Below the pieces are notes generated by a model. The model did not search any database. It was given only the letters and a program-made list of their open reading frames with translations, and was not told the DNA's origin. Of a DNA stretch of 64,000 nt, positions 26,168 through 32,861 are shown one piece after another. The stretch is from NCBI GenBank assembly GCA_938024995.1, contig CALJDU010000043.1:1-64000 (forward strand), in the 5' to 3' direction. Both the position numbers and the translations under genes were made by a program. This DNA comes from an uncultured bacterium. GTDB lineage: Bacteria > Myxococcota_A > Polyangia > Polyangiales > Houyiibacteriaceae. The stretch's first letter is position 1. Each line of letters opens with the position of its first letter.

Positions 26168-27286
26168 ATGACGACGCCCCTACGAGACCTGGTTTCCCGC
26201 ACGCTCGCGCCAACGCTGCCCGTCTTCGACGACGCGGTGAGCGCGGGCCGGGAGGGCGTGATCGGGGGCGGGGTCGGCCTCGATGTGATGACCGGGGAGC
26301 GGATCCTCGCGAGCGCCGAGGAGATCATTCGGCCCAAGAAGGGGATCGAGCACCGACTGGTGTTGGCGATCACCGATAGCCGCACCTGCCTCAGTGGCGT
26401 GAGCACGATCAAGGGCGGTTTCAACGGCAAGGGCGGATCCGCGCTGTTCAATGAGCTCACGGGGATGTCGAGCAAAGACGGGCTGATGAGCGCCTACGTG
26501 AAGCTGCAGCATCCTGCCGGAGAGCTGACCCTGACGTTCGCTGGGACCAAGAACCTCATCGCGTTCTACGAGGGGCTCAAGCAGATCCCAGCCGCGCAAC
26601 GCGTCGCGCCTCCTGTGCCGCTCACCTCGCCAAGCGCAGACGACCCGACCGGAGCGCAGAGCGCGCGGATGGGTTTGCTTCGCCCCGACAGTACCGCGGA
26701 GATGTTGTTCGCGACCATCGAGCAAGCGGTCGCGGCGAACGCGTATGACGTGCAGAGCGGCGCCGAGCTCGTCCGACGGGTCGCGCTCTCGGCGCGGATC
26801 CGGCTCGCGGGCGCAGGCGGCGCGAAGGGTCGATGGCTCTGCGCGCTCCCCGCGATGGACCTCGGCCCGCTCCTCTTCCACCTCTTCGGCCAAGGTCAGC
26901 ACACCACTCCGCAACCCGGCGTCCACAGCATCGACTTCGCGAACTTCCAACGCGCGAACCAAGGGCGGCCGGTGTGGCGCAAAGCGTTCGGCGCGGCGGT
27001 CGCGGTCGATAAGGCGTTCAGCGATCCCACCAAGATGGTCGGGCAGGCGATCGCCAGCGCCATGATGAAGAAGCAGCCCGTCAAAGTGCTCCGCTTTATG
27101 TTCGCCGACTTGGAGGGGTGCTCGGGGTTCCGCACGCTCTCTCCGAACCAGAGCCTGTCGAGCTATGACGCGATCCTCGCCTACCAAATCCACGTGGCGC
27201 TCGCTCGCGCGACGGATGCCGTCCTCGCGCGGCGGGTTCACGTAGGCTGGCAAGTTCCGTTCGAACAGTTGGGCATCTCGATCTAG
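26168..27286 (+). CDS. Protein of unknown function
   Basis: A 372-residue protein from ATG 26168 (MTTPLRDLVSRTL). There is no signal peptide or obvious membrane helix. A Gly-rich segment (VIGGGVGLDVMTGERIL, later GGFNGKGGSALF) is followed by a linker rich in Pro/Ser near residues 150-180, then a helical region and an FMFADLEGCSGFRTL segment near the end. The first part (ITDSRTCLSG, LTFAGTKNLIAFYEGLKQI) could be a PH-like or bPH domain, but this is only a shape impression. It diverges from the 163-residue gene across 91 bp. Confidence 0.65.
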   Translation: MTTPLRDLVSRTLAPTLPVFDDAVSAGREGVIGGGVGLDVMTGERILASAEEIIRPKKGIEHRLVLAITDSRTCLSGVSTIKGGFNGKGGSALFNELTGMSSKDGLMSAYVKLQHPAGELTLTFAGTKNLIAFYEGLKQIPAAQRVAPPVPLTSPSADDPTGAQSARMGLLRPDSTAEMLFATIEQAVAANAYDVQSGAELVRRVALSARIRLAGAGGAKGRWLCALPAMDLGPLLFHLFGQGQHTTPQPGVHSIDFANFQRANQGRPVWRKAFGAAVAVDKAFSDPTKMVGQAIASAMMKKQPVKVLRFMFADLEGCSGFRTLSPNQSLSSYDAILAYQIHVALARATDAVLARRVHVGWQVPFEQLGISI

Positions 27287-27330
27287 CGCATCCTTTTCCA
27301 GCGCGTGCCTCTTTCAGATACCCTCAATGG

Positions 27331-29043
27331 ATGAACAGGCTTGTTGGGGTTTGCTTGGTGTTGCTCGCGGGGTGTTCCCTGGTGGTCTCGCCGGATGAGG
27401 TGAGGCTCGGCCCTGACGCGGGAACGGACACCGGCCGCCCAGACACCATGACTGACAGTGGTCTGGACAGCGCGGTCGATAGCGCCGTCGACAGCGGGGT
27501 CGATAGCGCCGTCGACAGCGGAGGACCGGACACCGACATGCCGGACACCGACATGCCGGACACCGCGCGCCCCGACACCGGCCCGCCACCTGAGTGCGTG
27601 GGAGACGCGAGCTGTCCTCCGCGCACCGGTACCATCGCGCGTTGCATCGACAACGAGTGCGTCTACGCGTGCGTGGAAGGTCTCGCGGACTGCGACATGA
27701 GCAGCGATAACGGTTGCGAGACGGCCCTCGACACGGCGCTGAACTGCGGCGCGTGTGGAGCGACCTGCGAGCTCACGAACGCGATCGCGGGGTGCCGCGA
27801 CGGAGGCTGCGTGGTCGCCGACTGTCTCGAGGGCTTCGAGGACTGCAACGGTGTGGCCGGGGATGGGTGCGAGGCCGATCTTCGTGACGCCGCCACCTGC
27901 GGCGCCTGCGGACGCACCTGTGCGGCGGACGAGATCTGCGCGGGCGATCGCTGCGTCTCCACCTGCGCTCCCCCAAACCTCATGTGTGGCGCGGCGTGTG
28001 TTGACCCCTCTTCTGACCCGCGCAACTGCGGTCGGTGCGGCGTCACCTGCGACTTCCCGAACGCGACCGCGGCGTGCAGTCGCCGGGGCTGTGAGATCAC
28101 CGGCTGCCTCCCCGGCTTCGAAGACTGCGATCGGAACCCGGCGAACGGCTGCGAAGCGCGTCTCGACACGTTGACCCACTGCGGCGCCTGTGGCTCACGA
28201 TGCCAACGCGCGAACGCGACGGCGAGCTGCGAAAGTGGCTCCTGCACGATCGCGATGTGCAACGCGAACTACGGTAACTGCGACGGTCGCGACAACAACG
28301 GCTGCGAGGCGGACCTTCGAACCGACATCGACCACTGCGCGAGCTGCGGGACCGAGTGCGTGGACGAAGCCCGCGCGAGCGGGATGTGCCGCGGCGGCTG
28401 TGAGTACACGTGCGACGCCGGCTACGGAGACTGTGACGGAAGCCTCGGCGACGGCACCAACGGATGCGAGTCCGACTTGGACTCGGACGCGAGCAACTGC
28501 GGAGGCTGCGGCGTGACGTGTGAGAGCGGCACGTGCATTGACGGCGCGTGCCTCTTCGTTTGTCCTGCTGGGACCTGCGAGGTCGACGGGTCATGCGCCC
28601 CGATCGACAGCGCCGACGACGTCTGCTCCCGCGCCGCGCGCCTCTCCTTTATTCCGGGAGACGACGATGGCGATGTACGCACCGTCACCAGCTTCGGACC
28701 GGGGTTGTTCCGCATCCGCGTGACCGAGAGCCGCAACTCAGGTCCGCGTCGCGACCTCTCAGTGACCGCCCGTCTCGAAGGTCCGCGCGACATGGACTAC
28801 GACCTTGAGGGTTGGTGCGAGAACTGTGGCAACGAGGCAGACGCCGTTCGCTCACGCGGATCGGAGTCGAACGAGTCCGTCACGCTCTGGTGGGAGGACG
28901 CAGACGACTCGGACACGATGGATGTTTGGTTCCGCGTTGTCGTCTTCGATTCCTCGGCGAACAACTGCGACCCGTGGACGCTCTCGATCACCGGAAACAC
29001 GAGCATCCTCGGCGACCCGACCTGCGACTCTCCGGGCGATTGA
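27331..29043 (+). CDS. Cysteine-rich repeat lipoprotein
   Basis: A 570-residue lipoprotein (lipobox LLAGC, Cys15) followed by an Asp/Thr/Ser spacer of about 65 residues built from short DNA repeats. It then has about seven tandem modules near 45 residues each with the pattern CGACG..C...NA...C..G.C....C..GF.DC......GCE..L. Residues about 440-570 form a beta-rich domain without the cysteine pattern. Proteins of this kind are sometimes mis-annotated as tryptophan synthase alpha chain; no such enzyme motif exists here. It is a surface-exposed, disulfide-rich adhesin-like or cell-surface protein of unknown role. Confidence 0.82.
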   Translation: MNRLVGVCLVLLAGCSLVVSPDEVRLGPDAGTDTGRPDTMTDSGLDSAVDSAVDSGVDSAVDSGGPDTDMPDTDMPDTARPDTGPPPECVGDASCPPRTGTIARCIDNECVYACVEGLADCDMSSDNGCETALDTALNCGACGATCELTNAIAGCRDGGCVVADCLEGFEDCNGVAGDGCEADLRDAATCGACGRTCAADEICAGDRCVSTCAPPNLMCGAACVDPSSDPRNCGRCGVTCDFPNATAACSRRGCEITGCLPGFEDCDRNPANGCEARLDTLTHCGACGSRCQRANATASCESGSCTIAMCNANYGNCDGRDNNGCEADLRTDIDHCASCGTECVDEARASGMCRGGCEYTCDAGYGDCDGSLGDGTNGCESDLDSDASNCGGCGVTCESGTCIDGACLFVCPAGTCEVDGSCAPIDSADDVCSRAARLSFIPGDDDGDVRTVTSFGPGLFRIRVTESRNSGPRRDLSVTARLEGPRDMDYDLEGWCENCGNEADAVRSRGSESNESVTLWWEDADDSDTMDVWFRVVVFDSSANNCDPWTLSITGNTSILGDPTCDSPGD

Positions 29044-29066
29044 GGCGATCGAGGCGATTGAGGCGA
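29035..29066. repeat. 9-bp tandem repeat spanning a stop codon
   Basis: About 3.5 copies of GGCGATYGA run from 29035 to 29066. The first copy contains the TGA stop of the cysteine-rich lipoprotein gene (29041-29043). Confidence 0.85.
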
Positions 29067-29078
29067 CCCGCGTAGGGT

Positions 29079-29285
29079 CTACTTCTCGAGGAGCACGAGC
29101 CAATACGAGGACTCGTCCTTTGATCCCGAGCCCGCGGTCATGCTCTTTGGCTGCCAGCCGTCCTTGAGGAGCGCAGGCATCGCGTGCTGATCGTCGCCGT
29201 CGGTGTACTTGCCGTCGTCGGGATCGCCGCCGAGAACCCAAGAGTCGCCGCTGTCAGAGACGATCACGAAGCGTTGTTTGCTCAT
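29079..29285 (-). CDS. Short protein of unknown function
   Basis: A 68-residue protein from ATG 29285 (MSKQRFVIVSDSGDSWVLGG). It has a strand-turn-strand opening, an Asp/Gly-rich loop (DPDDGKYTDGDDQHAMP), then LLKDGWQPKSMTAG and a final strand SSYWLVLLEK. The shape resembles small DUF4177-like domains, in which a final WQP/strand pattern occurs, but the match is not certain. It ends 35 bp from the converging lipoprotein gene and lies just downstream of the LysR gene on the same strand. Confidence 0.62.
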   Translation of the reverse strand: MSKQRFVIVSDSGDSWVLGGDPDDGKYTDGDDQHAMPALLKDGWQPKSMTAGSGSKDESSYWLVLLEK

Positions 29286-29326
29286 GGCGCGGGAGGGTAC
29301 ATGTGTTCGGCAGAAGAGCCAGGCTT

Positions 29327-30241
29327 TCACGCGGCGGGAGAGAATGCCTCGACGCGCTCACGGACGCGATGGACCACCGCGTCCGCCGCCCCGCCCCGTA
29401 GGCCGCCGAGCGGGCGCGCGACGTAGATCGGGATCTCCTCCAGCGCGACTGCGCGGATCCGGCGGAGCTTTCGCGCGCGGACCGACGCGTCCGCGGTGAC
29501 ATCCGGCAGGACACACAAGAGCGCGCCGGAGAGGCAGACCTCGAGGTTCGAGCGAAGCGTGGTGATCCGCATCCCGATCTTGCGCGGAACGTCGGTCGGC
29601 CAGCCGTCGAGCGCGCGCCCAGAGTCGCCGATTTGAGGTACCGAGAAGGCGTGCGCCAGGACCCGATCAAGCGGGAGCTTGCGCGCGCGAAAGAGCGGGT
29701 GGTCCGCGCCGCAGTAGACGCTCATGGTGGTCGACGCGAGGTGCTCAACCTGAACGTCCTCGACCGTGAGGTCCTCATAGTAGAAGGCCACGTCGACAGA
29801 CCCACGGGCGACCGCGGTGGCCGCGGCGGCGGTCGAGAGGTTCTGGTGCTCCGGGATGAGCTCCGGGTACTCGCGCTTGAGCTCGAGGAGCGTCGTCACG
29901 ACGAAGTGATCCGTGAGCACGCCGAGGGACGCGACGCGAAGCGGACCCGCGAAGCCGCTGAAGAGAGAACCCGCGATGCCGCGATCGACGACGGTGGTCG
30001 CGTCGCGAAGCGCGGCCCGGAGGCGCACGCCGCGCTCGTTGAGGACGAGAGAGCGACCGACGCGATTGAAGAGCTTCTCCTCAAACTCCGCCTCAAGGAG
30101 CCGCAAGGTGCGCGAGACCGCGGCCGGGGTGACGTGCAGACGCGCGCTCGCGGCGCCGATGCTCCCCTCTTCGGCGACCACAAAGAACGTCGGGAGCCAA
30201 TTCCACACCCGCTGCGTCAAGCGTTCCATGACCGAGGTCAT
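29327..30241 (-). CDS. LysR-family transcriptional regulator
   Basis: A 304-residue regulator. The N-terminal winged HTH is clear: WLPTFFVVAEEGSIGAASARLHVTPAAVSRTLRLLEAEFEEKLFNRVGRSLVLNERG. The effector-binding periplasmic-binding-like domain follows (LRVASLGVLTDHFV, GSVDVAFYYEDLT, CGADHPLFRARKLPL). ATG 30241 is chosen by length; ATG 30229 is possible. It diverges from the two-lipopeptide/ferritin-like operon across a 124-bp region with an imperfect inverted repeat (30256-30312), the normal LysR arrangement, so it probably controls that operon. The co-inducer is unknown. Confidence 0.88.
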   Translation of the reverse strand: MTSVMERLTQRVWNWLPTFFVVAEEGSIGAASARLHVTPAAVSRTLRLLEAEFEEKLFNRVGRSLVLNERGVRLRAALRDATTVVDRGIAGSLFSGFAGPLRVASLGVLTDHFVVTTLLELKREYPELIPEHQNLSTAAAATAVARGSVDVAFYYEDLTVEDVQVEHLASTTMSVYCGADHPLFRARKLPLDRVLAHAFSVPQIGDSGRALDGWPTDVPRKIGMRITTLRSNLEVCLSGALLCVLPDVTADASVRARKLRRIRAVALEEIPIYVARPLGGLRGGAADAVVHRVRERVEAFSPAA

Positions 30242-30255
30242 AACCGGGTCAATCC

Positions 30256-30312
30256 CAAACGCAAGCAAACCTTGTCGTTCAACACAGTTTATATCGTTTG
30301 TCTTTGCGTTGG
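30256..30312. promoter_or_regulatory. Divergent promoter region with a candidate LysR site
   Basis: CAAACGCAAGCAAAC (30256-30270) and GTTTGTCTTTGCGTTGG (30296-30312) are imperfect inverted repeats flanking a locally AT-rich stretch (TTCAACACAGTTTATATCG). The position, between a LysR gene and a divergent operon, fits a LysR recognition/activation region. Confidence 0.5.
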
Positions 30313-30365
30313 TCGCGGCGCACTTTGAACCTGCAGCCGGTCGATGGTTGCGCAGGAGCGATGAG

Positions 30366-30698
30366 ATGAACGTATCGAAACTATTTAGAGTCTTAGTGAT
30401 CGGCGGCGCGATGATGGGGTGCACCGAGCCGGAACCGAGCGCCCCGATCCCGGACGCGGACGTCTTCGCCGATGGAGGGGACGACGCGGGCGAGCCAGAC
30501 ACCGAGACGGACGCGATGGCGGACGCGAGCGACGACGCGGTCGAGTCAGACGCGATGCCAGACGCGATGCCCGGAGACGCGATGGTCGGCACCGACGCGA
30601 CGTTGATGAACGCCGGTTTCTGTCCGAACGACATCGGCTGCGACGAGGACGGTGAGCTCCGCGATGGCTTTACCTGCTGTTGGGGAACGTCATGCTGA
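30366..30698 (+). CDS. Small lipoprotein with a C-terminal Cys/Trp motif, peptide 1
   Basis: A 110-residue prelipoprotein: KLFRVLVIGGAMMGC lipobox (Cys19), then a spacer of about 60 residues made of Asp, Ala, Glu, Met and Ser, then a compact tail with pattern GFCPN..xC....GxLR.GFxCCWxTxC. The five cysteines and one tryptophan of the tail are conserved in the next gene although the spacers differ. AGGAG (30354-30358) fixes the start at ATG 30366. The stop overlaps the start of peptide 2 by 7 nt (ATGCTGA). No known family. It could be a surface-tethered metal- or redox-binding peptide, or a substrate of the adjacent diiron protein; both are inference. Confidence 0.78.
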   Translation: MNVSKLFRVLVIGGAMMGCTEPEPSAPIPDADVFADGGDDAGEPDTETDAMADASDDAVESDAMPDAMPGDAMVGTDATLMNAGFCPNDIGCDEDGELRDGFTCCWGTSC

Positions 30699-30979
30699 AG
30701 CGGGACGTCGCCAAGCTCTTCAAGGTCTTGGTCATCGGTGGCGCCATGCTCGCGTGTGACGAGCCGGTGGATCCGCTCGCGGATGCCCATGTGACGGACG
30801 GCGGCGTGATGAACGACGGCGGCGTCGCGGAAGACAGCGCCACGGAAGACGGTGCGGTTAACGACAGTGCGGTCAGCGACAGTGGGCTCATCGACGGCGG
30901 CTTTTGTCCGAACGAGACCGCGTGCGAGGGCGGCGTGCTGCGGGAGGGCTTCGAGTGTTGCTGGATGACGACGTGCTAA
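30692..30979 (+). CDS. Small lipoprotein with a C-terminal Cys/Trp motif, peptide 2
   Basis: A 95-residue paralogue of peptide 1: N-terminus KLFKVLVIGGAMLAC (lipobox Cys22), an acidic Asp/Gly/Ala/Ser spacer, and the same tail pattern GFCPN..xC....GxLR.GFxCCWxTxC. Identity is concentrated at the two ends, which points to selection on export and on the tail rather than on the spacer. ATG 30692 lies inside the last codons of peptide 1, and its own stop TAA overlaps the GTG of the ferritin-like gene by 7 nt (GTGCTAA). The same overlap is therefore used twice in a row. Function unknown. Confidence 0.78.
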   Translation: MLKRDVAKLFKVLVIGGAMLACDEPVDPLADAHVTDGGVMNDGGVAEDSATEDGAVNDSAVSDSGLIDGGFCPNETACEGGVLREGFECCWMTTC

Positions 30980-31734
30980 CGCGCGGTAGCGCCGGTGACC
31001 CAGAAGCGGAGGTGCCCGGGGAGGCGCAGCGACGGAATCGCGCCGCCGACTTTTGGTTCGCGCGCGAAGAGGTCGAGGTTCTGGCGGCGTCGCTCTTCAC
31101 TTCGCTCGCCGAGCTGTTCCGGGATGTCGGCGCGCCCAGCGCGTTTGTCTCCATGGCGGCGCAGAGCGCGCGCGACGAGCTTGAGCACGCCGACCGATGT
31201 CGGGCGATCGTGAACCGGCTCTCTTCGAAGCCCCGCGCGCCGATCGCCCGATCACGCGCGCGCGTCACCCTCGGTCCCGCATCGCTCACCCAAGCGCAGC
31301 GCGCGCTGTACACGGCGGTCGCGGTCGGGTGCGTCACAGAGTCGCTCAGCACGGCGCTCCTGCTGTCGATTTCACAACGCGCGACCGACGCTCTGGTCGC
31401 CGAAACCGCGCACGCGATTCTCAAAGACGAGGTGCGTCACAGTCGCCTTGGCTGGGGGTATCTCGCGAACCAGGCGCCTCGCGAAGACGTCTCGTTCCTC
31501 TTGCCATTCGTCCCAACGATGTTGGAGAGCGCGCGCGCGGGTGAGGTCCAAGAGAGCAGCGACATTTCGGCGCTCCGCTTCCCGACCGGTTCGCTCACGG
31601 CGTATGGCGTTCTCGCGCGGGACGAAGCCGCAACCGTCTGCCGCGAGACCATCACGACCGTGATCGAGCCCGGGTTGGCGGCGCTACTCGGCGCGAACGG
31701 GAACGATATCGCCGACGACCTCGGCCCCCGCTGA
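30973..31734 (+). CDS. Ferritin-like diiron-carboxylate protein
   Basis: A 253-residue protein with the four-helix ferritin-like pattern. The ligand set is complete: Glu in REEVEVLAASLF (about 32-35), ExxH in RDELEHADRC (E69, H72), Glu123 in VTESLSTAL, and ExxH in KDEVRHSRLGW (E153, H156). This is the layout of oxygen-activating diiron enzymes such as AurF-like N-oxygenases and MiaE, rather than of iron-storage ferritin. GTG 30973 is chosen because it repeats the 7-nt overlap seen upstream; GTG 30955 or 30904 would lengthen the N-terminus. Coupling to the two lipopeptide genes suggests a shared function. Its 3' end overlaps a convergent gene by 51 bp. Confidence 0.82.
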   Translation: MLTRGSAGDPEAEVPGEAQRRNRAADFWFAREEVEVLAASLFTSLAELFRDVGAPSAFVSMAAQSARDELEHADRCRAIVNRLSSKPRAPIARSRARVTLGPASLTQAQRALYTAVAVGCVTESLSTALLLSISQRATDALVAETAHAILKDEVRHSRLGWGYLANQAPREDVSFLLPFVPTMLESARAGEVQESSDISALRFPTGSLTAYGVLARDEAATVCRETITTVIEPGLAALLGANGNDIADDLGPR

Positions 31735-32271
31735 ACGCTCACTGACGCGCTCGACGATCGGCGCGCCACACGAGAGCCAGTTGCGGAAGATCTCGATGCC
31801 TTCTTCGCTATCGATCCACGCGAGCCGGCGACCACGAACGTCGCGGTAGCGCGGGAGACCCTCGTGGACGACCAAGCCCGATGGGCCGTAGGGCGGCATA
31901 CGTCCTTCGTCCACCTCGACGAAGAGCGAGTCGGCGTTCTCGCGAACCGTCTCGATGGACTGAAGAAGCCCGTCTGCGTTCCCCGCGCCGTCTCCGGTGG
32001 AGGCGAGGTGAAGGTCGAAGTCAAAGCCCAGGTCCGCGCCAAAACGATTCGCGCCGGACGCCGACGCGGAGTGGCAGAACGCGCCGTTGCCGCAGGTGAT
32101 CGCGACCTGCGCTTGTCCGGCGTACAGCGGGAAGCCGTCTTCGTCGTACACGACGGTCATGGCCTCATCGGGATCACAGGGGCCGAGGTCGGTGCTGCAG
32201 CCAAACACGCCGAACGAGAGGCAGCCAAGCGAGAGGCAAACGAAAGAAGAGCGAAGGTAGCGGTTCATCAA
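31684..32271 (-). CDS. Lipoprotein with a cytochrome-like CH motif of unusual spacing
   Basis: A 195-residue lipoprotein (lipobox FGVFGC, Cys25). The mature part contains CGNGAFCHS, that is C-x5-C-H, followed by FGADLGFDFDL, and later GRMPPYGP and RLAWIDSEEGIEIFRNWLSCGAP. The CH pair plus a downstream MPP resembles class I cytochrome c, but the haem motif would be CxxxxxCH rather than CxxCH, so haem attachment is uncertain. It lies 7 bp after the P460-like cytochrome gene and its 3' end overlaps the ferritin-like gene on the other strand. ATG 32271 or 32268 can start it. Confidence 0.7.
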   Translation of the reverse strand: MMNRYLRSSFVCLSLGCLSFGVFGCSTDLGPCDPDEAMTVVYDEDGFPLYAGQAQVAITCGNGAFCHSASASGANRFGADLGFDFDLHLASTGDGAGNADGLLQSIETVRENADSLFVEVDEGRMPPYGPSGLVVHEGLPRYRDVRGRRLAWIDSEEGIEIFRNWLSCGAPIVERVSERSAGAEVVGDIVPVRAE

Positions 32272-32278
32272 GTCAGCC

Positions 32279-32731
32279 TCAGTTCAGGAAGAACCCGCGG
32301 ACCCAGTCGTCCCCGATCGCGTGGCATCCAGTGCAGAGCTCGGGCTGACCCGAGTAGAGCGTCCTGCCGCTTGGCCGGTACTCGGTGAAGAACCACTCGC
32401 CGTCCTCGCGCTTCTCCATGCCGGCGATGAGGCAGATGTCGCCGCCCGTGTATCCGTCTTTCACGATGATCGAACCCACTGGGTACTCGGTCAGCGTGCC
32501 GTCCTCGAGCGCGTCGTCGACCACGTCGTTGACGTAGATCATGACCTTGTCGCCGTGGAGCGCGCGGCTCGGCTGAATGGCGCCAAAGCCCGGAGCGCGC
32601 GACCAGGTTCGGTACTCCGCCTCTTGGATCTTGTCCCAGAACGCCTCGGCCGCTTCAGGCTCTTGGTCTTCGCCGCACGCGAACAACAAGAGCGAACCGA
32701 ACATGAGCAGCAGAACGGGGTAACGCCTCAT
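32279..32731 (-). CDS. Cytochrome P460-family lipoprotein
   Basis: A 150-residue lipoprotein (lipobox SLLLFAC, Cys19). The mature part follows the cytochrome P460 layout: W...PGFGAIQPSRALHGDKVMIYVND, YPVGSIIVKDGY, WFFTEYRPSGRTLYSG, and a C-terminal c-type haem site CTGCHAIGDDWV. Characterised members oxidise hydroxylamine or bind cytotoxic nitrogen oxides; many family members have unknown substrates. ATG 32731 is chosen because the open frame upstream is antisense to the neighbouring cysteine-rich gene. It is followed after 7 bp by a second cytochrome-like lipoprotein, probably its redox partner. Confidence 0.85.
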   Translation of the reverse strand: MRRYPVLLLMFGSLLLFACGEDQEPEAAEAFWDKIQEAEYRTWSRAPGFGAIQPSRALHGDKVMIYVNDVVDDALEDGTLTEYPVGSIIVKDGYTGGDICLIAGMEKREDGEWFFTEYRPSGRTLYSGQPELCTGCHAIGDDWVRGFFLN

Positions 32732-32861
32732 CGCGACTACGATGCCAAACGAACGTCCGCGCGTCCAAACTTCATGGCGGCTTTGCAAGCGACTGCTTCG
32801 CGATACGCAGAATTGAAAAGAGCCAGGCTCGCGCCCAGCTCCTTTCAACTTCGTCGTAGCG

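Noticed and set aside
27331..29043. Reading the cysteine-rich lipoprotein as a tryptophan synthase subunit
   Set aside because: Proteins of this kind sometimes get that label automatically, but no catalytic residues or barrel pattern are present.
29913..30698. Long plus-strand frame starting at 29913 for the first lipopeptide
   Set aside because: The upstream part runs antisense to the LysR gene; the AGGAG site and signal peptide fix the start at 30366.
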